Source of the DNA: Pelecanus crispus
Taxonomy: Eukaryota; Chordata; Aves; Pelecaniformes; Pelecanidae
Assembly (NCBI RefSeq): GCF_030463565.1
Contig: NC_134648.1
Span: forward strand, 46,934,346 to 46,998,345
Direction: 5' to 3'
DNA length: 64,000 bases
Within the stretch, counting starts at the first letter, position 1, and each line of letters opens with the position of its first letter. Below the pieces are notes generated by a model. That model saw only the letters and a program-made list of their open reading frames with translations, searched no databases and was not told the DNA's origin. Made by a program: the position numbers and the translations under genes. This document shows, piece by piece, positions 40,385-64,000 of the stretch.

Positions 40385-41190
40385 CAGAAATTTCAGCAGA
40401 AGGCCCAATTGGCAAAGCAAGGAACTGTTAATGAATTAAAAAGCAAAAAAGAAAACCTACAAGAAGCAGAAACAAGGACAGGCAACAGAGGAGGAGTATA
40501 AAAGCATTGCTTAGGCAATTAGGGATGGTATCAGGAAAGACAGAGCCCAGTTGGAGCTCAAGCTGCTGAGGGGCATGAAGAGTAAAAGGAAAAGAATTCT
40601 GTAAGCATGCTAGTAGCAAACTGAGGTTCAAAGGAAATGTGAAGCCGTTGTTGAATGGGGGAGACAATCTGGTGGCAGACAATATAGTGAAGGCTGTAAT
40701 ACTCCATGACATTTTTGCCTCAGTCTTCAAGTTCCCAGACCTCCATACACACCTGCACAGTTTGAGAAAGGAGGAAACACAAAAGTAGGAGACATAAGGA
40801 CTATGTAGAGAAACTGGGTGTATTCATGTCTACAGAGATAGATGGGACCCACGGACGGATAGTGAAAAAGCTGGGTGATGTGATTGTGAAGCCACATCAT
40901 CCTCAGAACATGTGATGATCCAGGGAGGTCCTTAGAAAGGGGCTAAATACTACAGTTGTCTTTAAGAAGGGCACAGAGGAAGATGGTGGAACTAAATGCT
41001 GGGCAGCTTCAACTCAGTCCCTGGAAAGACCATGCAGCAAATCTCCTTAGGATCCATTTCCAAAAAAAATGAAGGACAAGAAGACAGTGAGAAAAAGTGT
41101 CTTTACAAAGGGCAGATCAGCCCTGACCAATCTGATTGCTTTCTCTAATGAAATGACTTGCTATGTGGACAAAGGGGGAGTACTAAATAT
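40385..41190 (+). mobile_element. CR1 LINE fragment: end of endonuclease region into reverse transcriptase
   Basis: The sequence follows the CR1 ORF2 consensus as I know it. It has the Lys-rich linker (GGCCCAATTGGCAAAGCAAG, CAAGGACAGGCAACAGAGGA), GCCTCAGTCTTCAAG, AAGAAGGGCACAGAGGAAGA, CAGTCCCTGGAAAGACCATG, then GGGCAGATCAGCCCTGACCA followed by AATCTGATTGC. That last stretch corresponds to the (G)KS-LTNLI motif of the reverse transcriptase. Many stops and small indels break the frame, so it is an old, dead copy. Confidence 0.8.
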
Positions 41191-43269
41191 GATAGGCAGC
41201 CCTTAGTGACTCCACACATCAAAGCCACCAGTTTTATCATTGTAAAAACTCCTGCAAAGCCTACAAGTCACAAGTACCTTTCCTCAGCTGCAAAGACACC
41301 TGTGGCTTCTCCAGCCTTCCAAGATCATTTGCTTCTGTTTCCTAACACTTTGGACCTCCTCACTCAGGTTTCCCTGTTTTAGCTGTTTCATGTCATGGGA
41401 CAGCTCACAGCTGAGTATTCTGCAGAGCTGCTTAACTCATTTGTACAACACCTAGGACAGTGATTACGTGCGATGATCCTCTTGTTCTCTGAACTAATAA
41501 TTCCTTGTATATTCCATGGGGTTTTTTTCCCAGTCAGTAAATGAACCTGGAGTTATCAGAAACTAATCCTAACTTAACAAGTTTTCTTCTGGACATTTTA
41601 CACCTCCAAGATCATTGTCTTCTTACATTAGTTCCAGTTGGGTGAACGTTTTGGGCAAGTCTTTGTTCAGCCACATAGATACAACACGTCTCATTTCCCT
41701 TAGTCAATCACACCCTGCTTTTCTCTTTTTACAGATTTTAAAAATAAAAAAAGCAGGCAAATCAGTGCCTGTGTATTTAGTTTCTGCTTATTTTATATTC
41801 TTTTTAGAAGATGAGGATCAAGAGATGATCATTCTGCTGAATTCCTTCTCTTGTGTTTATCTGTGCATATTTTATCTTACAAGGTCACCTTTTTAAAAGA
41901 AGATGCTTTGTTACACTTAGGGGAGTGTCAGCTTATTCTATTAAAATATTTTAAATCCTTTTTTGTAGCTCTTCTTTCTAGATTATTTCTTAAAAAATCA
42001 AAGATGCTTATGACAGGTTGTTTAGAGGGTTGTCATTATTTTTATCATAAAAGTTAAAACTGAAAAAAAGAAAGAAAGAAAATATTGCTGTGTTTTTCTA
42101 CGTGAAGGTGAATTTAACTCAAATTCCACACTGATTGGGCCCACACTTATGCGGATGTAAAAGAGGAATAATCAAAGATACTTGATTACACCAGTTACTA
42201 GCATAATTGGAAGCAGAATCAGGCCAGAAGCCTCATGCATCTGCTGCCCTCTCGAGGTTTGCCAAAGGTAATGCCAGCCATTAAAATACTCCCACTCGTG
42301 GGGAAGCTGCGAATCCGTATTACTATTTTCTCTGTAGCTGGCCTGCTCCTGCAGTGCTACAAAACCACAGAATTACAGCCGATGTGTGGCAGGGCTTATC
42401 TATTAGCATTAAGTACTCGTCTCAGAAGATAACATCTTCCTTTAACCAAAGCTCTGATCCTGCAGGTGATTAGCACGCACGTTTGATCCACACACAGCAA
42501 AGTAACCACTTATTCCATTGGGATCAAATTTGCAAAAGCAAATTATTGCATTTCTTTGTGAGATTGGAGGCAGAAGCTGTAAAAGTATTCTTTGCTTCTT
42601 GTAAGGACATGGGAACTGTCAATTGCAACGTGCAACACAGTATTTCAAATAATACGTATTTTTCATATATCTATTAGCAAGTAAGACAGCTGTGTCTAAG
42701 ATTAAGATGTTGCAGAAATCTGACTAAAAGAGGTGTCCTATTTAGTCTGTTCATCTTAATTCCAAGTTATTTTAAGCTCTGCTTAGAGTGGCATTATGTC
42801 ATGCATTACCAAATATATCATCTCAAAAAATAAATCCAGACTTATTTATACACATTACTTAACTAGGACAAAGGATATTTTTCATTCAGATGCAACTGGC
42901 CTACTATAAGGACCTGTCACTTCATGGATTTCAGATACTTATGCACAGGGAACAATTTAATTTTTTGTTTAATCTGCATTCAGTCTACTGATTAAGATGG
43001 ATTTAGCCTTTGAAAGTGTTCTGCCCACATGTTATCTTTTCACTTAAAATCATCTCTCAGAAAATATTCTCTGCATGTTTATACATGTAGTTTTGTACAG
43101 TGCCACAAAGACAGAGACTGACATGGGGAGCAGAGAGCTCTCGGTCCATTTCCTGTAGCTTATGGGACTATTTCCATTTGGGCTACAATTATGCTAGATA
43201 ACAAGTAGCCTGTGCAAGGACCTGGCTTTAAATTTGTAAATTTTCAACTCCTTTTTAAGTCAAAAAGAG
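41191..43269. other. Gene-free intergenic DNA
   Basis: Between two CR1 fragments. I see no CR1 sequence linking them, and no exon or RNA gene. Confidence 0.65.
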
Positions 43270-43387
43270 CCATCTAGACAAGGTCCTGGGCAACCAGCTC
43301 TAGGTGGCCCTGCTTGAAGCAGGGGGGTTGGACAAGAAGACCTCCAGAAGTCCCTTGCAAACTCAGCTACTCTGATTCTGTGAAAAG
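43270..43387 (+). mobile_element. CR1 LINE, 3' end fragment
   Basis: Contains ACAAGGTCCTGGGCAACCAG, CTCTAGGTGGCCCTGCTTGA, GGGGGGTTGGACAAGAAGAC, CTCCAGAAGTCCCTTGCAA and the terminal GATTCTGTGA. This is the classic CR1 3' end in forward orientation. 5' truncated. Confidence 0.88.
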
Positions 43388-43606
43388 TAACATATACAGT
43401 AATGGGACTCTCTATCCTGCTGTCTTGGTAGATCACATGCAATTACCAAATCTGTCTCATTTTCTACAGTTATCTATCAGGGTTGTATTCTTGCTTTCTT
43501 AAGGAAAATTAATTCATATCCCTTAGCCAGAAAGAGGTTATTAGGTTATTAAGTCACTTAATCACTTCAGTCTGGAAGGCGCAGCCATCAGTTTGTGGAT
43601 CTGTGC

Positions 43607-44616
43607 TCAAAAGCATGCTGTCAACGTGTGACTAATACATCTGATAAGTACAAAGTAAAGCAATTTCAGTTGCTCCCAAAGGAACGGAAGTAACGGCAGA
43701 ACATTTATGCACTCAAATTTCAGCACAACCATCTTTTTCATTTTATTCAGCCAAATTATAAAAATAGCGATCACAGTGTACTTGGCTCGATCTACCTTTG
43801 ACGGGCCAAAAATCAGAAAATAGAATTGAGTAAAGATCTGTTTGCCATGAACATAGTGGATAACATATTCTGCAAAGGCTGCAGTAGTCTGCTCCTCCAC
43901 CCATGCTTTGCAGAGCTTTGCTTCTGGGGCATTTTTGCCTTCTTTGGAAACAGCCACTAACCACCGCTTGCGCTAGGATGCCAAACTGGTACACGTAAGC
44001 AAATGAAAGCTCTGGGGTGTCTTGCTAGTATTCAGGGTTAAGTTAGCTTCCTGTTTGGAAGCTGGCACGGATTTTTCTGCTCCAATTAGATTGGCAGGGA
44101 CCACCAAGGTACTGCATTTCATGTGGCCAACCCCCTCCTGCCACCTGGGCATATAACTTAAAAGTTCTTTGCTGTTGCAGAGAACCCCAGACATTGTCAT
44201 AGACTTCTGATCTCTGCTGCTTTTTCTCCCATGACAGAGCACAGATTTCATCTTGCATTTTTGTGACAAAAGTATTAGTTCTGCAATAGATGTTAAAATA
44301 TCTTTTGTGGCTGACAGCTCATTCACAGCGGAAATGGCACCAAGTAGACCCACCTGAGGAAAGTGTCTGTTACACAGTTGTGGGGGATTAGCTCTGATGG
44401 CAGTCTCTCTTTCTAGACCTGTCTTTACTCCAGTGAAAAAAACACTGTATCTTCTGCAAACAGTTTTAACTTCAAAGAGTCTGTGATAAAATCCTCATTT
44501 TCTAAAGGATAAAATATACATTCTGTTAAGTTCCGTAACAAGTTAGCTCTCTCATTTTCTGCTTTTACACGGACAAAAATGGAGTACAGTTCCATTGTTT
44601 GGTTCAGTGCCATCAT
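43607..44616 (-). pseudogene. Unidentified run of minus-strand open frames (possible decayed gene or exons)
   Basis: Three open stretches follow one another on the minus strand. 44616-44425 (63 codons) contains VKAENERANLLRNLTECIFY. 44353-43973 (126 codons) contains ISAVNELSATKDILTSIAEL. 43957-43607 (116 codons) contains EEQTTAAFAEYVIHYVHGK. The last two share a frame and are separated by a single stop. The charged/leucine-rich composition looks more protein-like than the surrounding sequence. A possible intron (donor GA/gtaaag near 44432, acceptor taacag near 44370) would join the first two in frame, but this is speculation. I do not recognise the family. It could be an old processed pseudogene, an unannotated gene or chance. 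Confidence 0.22.
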
Positions 44617-47600
44617 TTAAAGAGTGTCATCTCCATTTACCTCCTCCTCCTGCAGGGGAGTGGGAGCAAGTCTGAAATGAGAAGTTATATCCTCTCATGC
44701 TGTAGCACTGCTTACGCCACAGTGCTAGATCCATCTGGGTTGTTTTTCCCCTCAGTGCAGTGTGTAAATACCTAGAGTGGGAGGATATATCACAGCAACT
44801 TGTATGGGAGGGGCACATTTTGGTCCTAACTAGACTGGCAGCATTGCTTGAAACCTCGAGCTCCAACCATGAGCTCCTCGGCCACTAATAGTCCCAGCTT
44901 GGCCCTTTGACTGCCGGCCTGGCTGGCTGGCAGTGCCTCTCCTTGGAGCCTTTCACATCTGCTCTTGGGCAAACAGGAGGGGGGGCTCAGCAGCTGGGCT
45001 TCCATGCAGACAGCGACTGGGGTAACAAGAAGAGATCTGAGGGTCATTCACTTCTCTCTTAGCTGTTTCATGGCACACCAGAAAAATGCAGCAAGTTTGC
45101 CCACCTATAAACTTGTGAGTTTTCTGGAAAAATTCAATACTTGTGTCTAATACCTTCTAAAAGCAGTGCTAACAAAAATACGCTTGCTCCAGGATGAATA
45201 AAGATCAGGAGTGCTACGAACCACTTACAACTCTACTTCATTGGCCAGGTGTGACATGTCTGCAGATTAGGATAGCTCAGTTTAAACTGTCCACGTTTCA
45301 ATTAGTAATTCACGCCATTCTGTAATGCTGACATATCTAGCAGGAAAAAAAAAGGAAACAAAAATCCCTCTCCCATGGTAGAACTCTATTCAGGTCATAC
45401 AGAATGGGGTCTTAAAAGGTTCACATCAATTCAGAGCCAAGGCTCAAACATGTCTCTGCTGCTACAGAAAACAGTGAAATGTGTACCAGCCCCCAGTATG
45501 CAGCTGAAAAGGAGCTCACAGTTGAATCCTAGAAACGTAATCTCCTCCTCTTTGATACTTTATTAATTACATGGGCTGCTTCATACCAATCTAGTGTCAC
45601 CTAAACTTTTCTGGGTCTCCACCTAGCTTCAATCTTTCACACATGGCTACGCTCCCTTGCTAAACTTTTATTAATAACTCTATAAAAGCAACACAGTTCC
45701 ACATGCTATCTGTAGACTACGAACTGTGGCCCATGAGTCACTGGCATCTCTCCCGAGGTCGAAAGGCTGGCAGCCACACAGAGGCAAGCTCTAACCTAGA
45801 AGGAGGTGCATTTTCAGAGACCTCACAGGCCATCCCCACATTATTTTGACCCCACTTCAACAACCATTACGGTTCCAAGTTACCCTGATAGCATAATTTA
45901 TATGCATGCTTTGACAGTGGCTAATCCCTTGAGTGGTTGTCTGTTCCTAGTATCAGGGGAAAAGAGGAGAAAATTACAGGGCTGCCATGCCTGGGCTTTG
46001 TGGCACACAGGCTCTTTTCCCAACAAGGTACATTGGTCTTTGGCCATTCTCTAGCCAGAGAAACACCCCCTGAATGTGCACGGTTCCAATGTGTTAAGCT
46101 GACTGTGTAGACCATGACACAACACACGTATTTCTCCTTGAGAAAGGCAAAGGACAGCCTATTGCTTGTTCCACACACATCAGCTTCCAAGCAAACTCTT
46201 ACCCCACTTCATGGCAAGTGTACCACACAGCTGGGTACCTCCACGCAGTCATGGAAGAGGACGGAAAGACATGCGCAATGGACAATCTGCAGGTGTTGGG
46301 GACAGCTTCCACTGTTAAAGTATGCGAGTGATTATTTTGCTTCATTTTTGCCAAAAATCAATTTATGGACAGTGATTTAATTGTTTATCTTTTAGTGTCG
46401 CAGTCCTTTCTTCAGACAAAACTTACACTATTAGGCACAATCTGCTATTTTAAACAAGATTTTATATTAAATTCAGAGCAGAGCATTTTTCCATCTGTTC
46501 TGTTCAGACTCGTTGGCTTTCATATAATATTTAACTTTTGTATAAACCCAAAATGCTAAAAGCTAAACTAAGCTCAATTCTATTGTGCTTCACAATCTGA
46601 CGGGGGGGATAACACAGTTATTTGCCTCAGATTTGGTAGAAGAACAGGATAGGCCCCTGGTCACTGTTCATCCACTATTATTTTTAACTGAGGAAAAGAG
46701 GGAATATTGGGAAATGCAGTTTTCCAAACACACCACTGTGTGCTGGAGGCAGCCATGGGACCACTCATCAATGTCAAGCTATGAGGTTCTAGGAATTTGA
46801 CAGCATTTGTGTTTCAAGGCAAATCTGCATGCCTTTAAGCAGTTTAACTTCAACTTGTGGTTGAGCTTGTTAAATCCATGTCTAAACCTGGTACCTTGTG
46901 AGTTATCCCATCCAAGCAGGAGATGACAGTCTAAAGCTAACAATCCACTACCTTTTCTCAAGCAAGAGGAAAGCAAATTATTGACCAGTGGTATTAAAAA
47001 CACAAAAAAGATGAAATAAACAGAAAGTAACTAAAAAAAGGTCAACTCTCCAAAAAAGGAGCTCCTGAAGCTGTAATGTAGCATGGATTTAATTACTGTA
47101 AAGTATTTCCAAAGGTTCTTAACATAGTGGCTGTGCCAGCCCCGGACCTGTGAAGTTGGGGGAAAGGAGAGGCCAAGCCAGGGCATTTACTACAGCTGCT
47201 CACAGTCAGCAAGAAAGCAAACAGCAGAGGCTTGTTGTCTCGCCAGTGAAAGGGCAGAGCACCGTCAGGGGATGTTCCAACCTTCTTTCCAGCATACTTA
47301 CATCTCTGTGTGGATGGCAAGGAGTCTGGTTTTGAGGTTCAGTCAGAAACACTTAGACCTTTAAGGGTTTTGTATGTGTAAATATGGAATCATCATCCAC
47401 GTTTTGCATGACAGCTTCTATTGCTCTAAATAGCTCATTCCAAAATAGAGCTTAAACACTGTTTCTTTCCCTGAACGAAGGGCAGCTCTCACCCTTACAA
47501 GGCCCAGCAAACTTTAATACGCTAGCAGTAAGAGCTTTGTGTTTTGGGCTGATCTAAACACATGGATGGCATGTGGCCATAATAAATGGACCATAAGTAC

Positions 47601-48524
47601 AGGACTTAAGGCAATGAAAAGAGAAGAAACATTCAGATGCTTGTGTAGCACATATAGCCTGAAAAACTGTCCAGAGAAAAAGGCAGCAGGCTAGAAACAA
47701 GAGCCTTATAGACCAGGCACTATGCAGACTGCCACACACAATGTGCTTTTCTGTATGATGTGCAAACACCAGCAACAAGAATATCTAAGAACATGAACAG
47801 CCGTTACATTGCTATGAGCCTCCATCTGATTTCAACATCCTGGCAAAATATTAACTTCAGATTCACTTATGTTGCTCTCTGAGAGAAATGCACTTCCCAG
47901 AAGGCAATGCTTCAGGCACATACCTGTCCAGTGAGGAAGTTTGTATCAAGAGCAGATTTTGTACTGTTCTACAACTCACAGCCTGCCTAACAAAGCAGAG
48001 AAAGCCGCACCCAACTGCTTGCTCCCCTACCTCTGACTGCCCATAGATAATTTTCAGTCTTCAACTTCAGAACAGTCAGCAATTGTTTCATTCCTTGACC
48101 CACAGAAGGCTACTTCTTCCCAGTCTAAGGCCTTGTGTTTTTCACAAGGAGATCTGACCAACTCTTACGCTGATTTCCAATCTGTGCCCAGCCAAAACCA
48201 AGTATCTATGATTTAAAGAAATCATTGCAAAGCCTGCTGTCATAGTTGAATAGGTCAACCCTTGTGATAAGACAGCTGTGTGTCATGGATATTGCATACA
48301 TGGGTAGCATCTCTTCAACAAGAAACCTAGTAATATAGATGCTAGCAAGGACAGCAAATAGCAATGTATCTTTTTTAAACCACTTTCTCCTGTAGCACAA
48401 CCCTACAACATACAGAGTTTAAATGCTGATCAATTCTCAGTCGTAACAAACAGCTTACTTCCCCTGGTGTAGCGCATCTGACCTATGTAAATGCACAAGG
48501 TTATTAGATCAAGTAGGTGAATGA
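44617..48524. other. Gene-free intergenic DNA
   Basis: Somewhat more GC-rich at 44.63-45.05 and 47.13-47.33 kb. Minus-strand open frames of 73-89 codons at 44.6-45.05 and 45.92-46.19 kb have no recognisable family. No repeat recognised. Confidence 0.65.
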
Positions 48525-49050
48525 GATGTTAACAAGTTACCAGGACTGGATGGTCTTCACACAGGAGTTCTAAAGGAAGTGAAATATCGAAGGGCAGAGG
48601 CGCCAGTGAACATGTGTAACTGTCATTACAGACAGCCACTGTGCCAGATGACTGGCAGACTGCTGCCCATGTCACACTCACCTACAAAAAGGACTGTTGA
48701 GGGAATCCTGCAAGTTACAGGCTGATGAGTCTGATCTCTATCCCAAGTAAGATGGTAGAGGCTATAATAACAATGAGCAAGACTTACGAGCCTATGGATA
48801 GACACGGGCTTTTGGGAAAGAGTCAGCATGCTTCCCACGAAGGAAAATCCTGTCTCACTAACCACACAGTCTTTGGAAGAGGTGAATAAGCAGGAGGATA
48901 AAGGTAATACATCAGACGTGTCTGGATTTTCAAAAAGTCTTGTGACAATGTTAAATACTTGAAGTTACAAAAGAAGCTAATGTTGCCAAGACATTGGATG
49001 AAAGAACCTATTACAAGGTGAAAGCTGATTAAAGGGTAGGAAGGAAAGCA
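48525..49050 (+). mobile_element. CR1/L3-type LINE fragment: reverse transcriptase
   Basis: A decayed reverse-transcriptase region. The plus strand shows CCAGGACTGGATGGTCTTCA (P-G-x-D-G-x-H), GTGCCAGATGACTGGCAGAC (VPDDWR-like), TACAGGCTGATGAGTCTGAT (YRxxSL), TTTTGGGAAAGAGTCAGCAT (LGKSQH), AAATCCTGTCTCACTAACC (KSCLTN) and TCTGGATTTTCAAAAAGTC (LDFQK-like). Frame is broken at several points. It overlaps the same reverse-transcriptase portion as the 40.4 kb copy, so the two are independent insertions; this one seems older and nearer CR1-X/L3 types (inference). Confidence 0.78.
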
Positions 49051-49384
49051 AAAAGAAACCCATCCGTTATCATGACATGCTGATGCATTGATCTATTAGT
49101 CAAACAGTACTTAACTGCCAAATAAATTGGACATATTTAGTGTTATGAGAAAAATTTTAAGCTGTTTATTAGCTAAAATAAAACAAAGTCAAGAGGGCTA
49201 CTGAATTTTTATCTCCTAAGCTGCCACTACTGTGAACAGTTCAGTATCTCCGGAAGTTAAACAAGTTTGATACCAATTATTACATGAATAAAAGTGGTGA
49301 AGTTATTCTAGATTTTATCATTACTACCTTTTTTTTTTTTCCACATTTCAAGCACCAACAGAAGCCAGCACAATAAATACAAAA
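49051..49384. other. Spacer between CR1 fragment and SEC23A 3' end
   Basis: AT-rich with a T12 run near 49330. Probably flanking DNA just beyond the SEC23A cleavage site. Confidence 0.55.
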
Positions 49385-49404
49385 AGCGAGAGAAAAACAT
49401 GTAT

Positions 49405-49410
49405 TTTATT
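49405..49410 (-). terminator. SEC23A: Distal poly(A) signal of SEC23A (candidate)
   Basis: Plus-strand TTTATT gives AATAAA on the mRNA, about 1.36 kb after the stop codon. About 35-60 bases downstream on the transcript (49370-49345) lies a GU-rich stretch with TTGTGCTGG and TGTTGGTGCTTG, which suits cleavage-factor binding. This is the best hexamer and downstream-element pair I see. Confidence 0.5.
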
Positions 49411-49763
49411 TGTATTGAGGAAAAAGGAGCTCATCTCATTTAGATCAAAGAAATGGAGAGCAATTGATTTAATCACATTTTTGAGAATTTACAGAGAACA
49501 GAAAAAAAACCCTCATGCTTATCACACCAGTATATGATTGAATTTCCTACATCAAAACTCTCTCTCTTCCCTTAGACTTGGCACAATTTTTTATTGCCCA
49601 CTACCACATTTCACATCTTTACTTGTCAAAATGTTGTATTACCTATGTAAACATCTGTTTTATGTGTAAACTTCAACAAGTAAATGGGAAAGCCTACAAT
49701 TTATCCACCCCCCAAAAAATTAAGTATGAGCTAAGTATCAAATTAATTACATCATACTCTATG

Positions 49764-49771
49764 TAATACTG
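49764..49771 (-). promoter_or_regulatory. miR-200b/c/429 seed match in SEC23A 3' UTR
   Basis: The mRNA strand reads CAGTATTA, an 8-mer match to the miR-200b/200c/429 seed. SEC23A is an established direct target of the miR-200 family in mammals. The site lies about 1.0 kb after the stop, so only the long 3' UTR form would carry it. Confidence 0.55.
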
Positions 49772-50388
49772 TTTCAACAAGAACTATAGCCTGTGAATTC
49801 ATAACAAAAAGGATGCAGAAACAAAAAGCAGATGTGCAGTGTCATGCATTAGTGTAATAACATTATAAGGCAATAATAAAAAAGGTAAATATATTTATTT
49901 TTTTAAAAGTATACTCGCCAAGACAAAAATCAAGGCTGCACTCTTAGTCAGTTCATTTTGGTAGTGCAGGATTTCTTCTTAGCTCAAGCTAAAAGTGTTA
50001 ACTTTTGAGCATATTCATCTGTTACTGTGTTTGATAATAGATACTTTTGCCAAAAATACAACATGTGGATTTACAGTTTGTGCAATAACAGATTTTTTTA
50101 CTTTTTCAGTTCTAATTCTTTATGTGGAAATAAAGAAAAACTCTGTTCCCAAAGAATCAAGTAGGGTAAGTGGGAAGAAACAGTTGAAATTAAATACTCC
50201 TAAAATGAACAATACATGAACAATAGTATCTCTGCAGGAAAGAAAAGTTCAGCAGCCTAAGTCAAAAGGCTGAGTTAATACTATTTTTATATGCTTTTTG
50301 TTGCCTCATTGTTCACTTTGTGCTTGAATTGAGTGAGCAAAAGTAGTCATATGGCAGTCTGGAAAGCCCGACATCACCAAAGATTTCC

Positions 50389-50394
50389 TTTATT
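50389..50394 (-). terminator. SEC23A: Proximal poly(A) signal of SEC23A (candidate)
   Basis: AATAAA on the transcript about 370 bases after the stop, followed at 50378-50365 by TTTGGTGATGTC on the mRNA strand, a modest GU-rich element. Use would give a short 3' UTR. Other AATAAA hexamers occur at 49894-49899 and 49590-49595 with weaker downstream elements. Confidence 0.3.
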
Positions 50395-50630
50395 GTTCAA
50401 TGTGCCTTTATAGTGCACAGCAGAATCAACCTCAACCATTCAAAAAGGAAACTGAAATCACATCTCACAGTTGTTATAAATGATCTCAAAGTAATTATAG
50501 TATCACAGTAATCAGAATTACTGTTCTTTTTCCTCTAATTATAACTTAATTTAACCTACGACCTGTCATTTTTACAAACTGCAGTTCACGTTAAAACATT
50601 TGCTGATAACAAAAGCTTTTCTTTGAAAAC

Positions 50631-50637
50631 AACACTG
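50631..50637 (-). promoter_or_regulatory. miR-141/200a seed match in SEC23A 3' UTR
   Basis: The mRNA strand reads CAGTGTT, a 7-mer match to the miR-141/200a seed, about 130 bases after the stop codon. It would be present in short and long 3' UTR forms. A 7-mer can occur by chance; known miR-200 family control of SEC23A raises its plausibility. Confidence 0.4.
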
Positions 50638-50764
50638 CTTTACATCTAGTCAGGCAGCTTGTGCATATCGGAGCATTCTGTCAAGAGAGACATGGAAAAA
50701 GGTAAAGGAGAAAAAACTGAAACATGGCTACAGCTTATCTGTGTGTTCAACGCACTACAGAATC

Positions 50765-64000
<13,236 letters not shown>

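Larger units (their letters stand above)
49385..50764 (-). other. SEC23A: SEC23A 3' untranslated region (end inferred)
   Basis: AT-rich sequence directly after the TGA codon. The extent is inferred from the most distal convincing poly(A) signal at 49405-49410; cleavage would fall roughly 15-25 bases beyond it. It contains a miR-141/200a-type seed match at 50631-50637, a miR-200b/c/429-type 8-mer at 49764-49771, and possible earlier poly(A) signals. No splice sites or competing frames stand out. The exact end needs transcript data. Confidence 0.6.

Overview
This window looks like nuclear DNA from a bird, probably a galliform or similar (inference). The recognisable repeats are sparse, diverged CR1 LINE fragments with typical avian CR1 3' ends. 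Density of interspersed repeats is low, there are long G and A runs, and the one clear gene has vertebrate exon/intron structure. Nothing looks bacterial or viral: there are no operons and no long intronless genes.

Layout. Positions 1 to about 49,380 are mostly gene-free, AT-rich intergenic sequence. They hold five CR1 fragments (14.78-14.89 kb, 15.59-15.67 kb, 40.39-41.19 kb, 43.27-43.39 kb, 48.53-49.05 kb), several small tandem repeats, two G homopolymers (21.38 and 36.17 kb), a near-perfect hairpin (10.46 kb), an isolated CpG-rich island (about 37.92-38.88 kb), and an unidentified run of open frames on the minus strand (43.6-44.6 kb). Positions about 49,385 to the right edge hold the 3' half of SEC23A on the minus strand: nine coding exons, the stop codon, and a 3' UTR of about 1.4 kb. 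The rest of the gene (roughly residues 1-436 and the promoter) lies beyond the right edge.

SEC23A encodes the GTPase-activating subunit of the COPII inner coat. The part seen here encodes the end of the beta-sandwich domain, the helical domain, the gelsolin-like domain with the arginine finger, and the C-terminus. All eight complete introns are GT-AG. The nine exons join into one uninterrupted 329-residue frame. In human, SEC23A borders a gene-poor interval on its 3' side, which fits the empty left three quarters of the window (established synteny applied by inference).

I did not find a clearly new biological system. The best leads are the isolated CpG island with YY1-like motifs, the 21-bp-stem hairpin, the unidentified minus-strand open frames, and a possible link between poly(A) site choice and a miR-200 site in the SEC23A 3' UTR.
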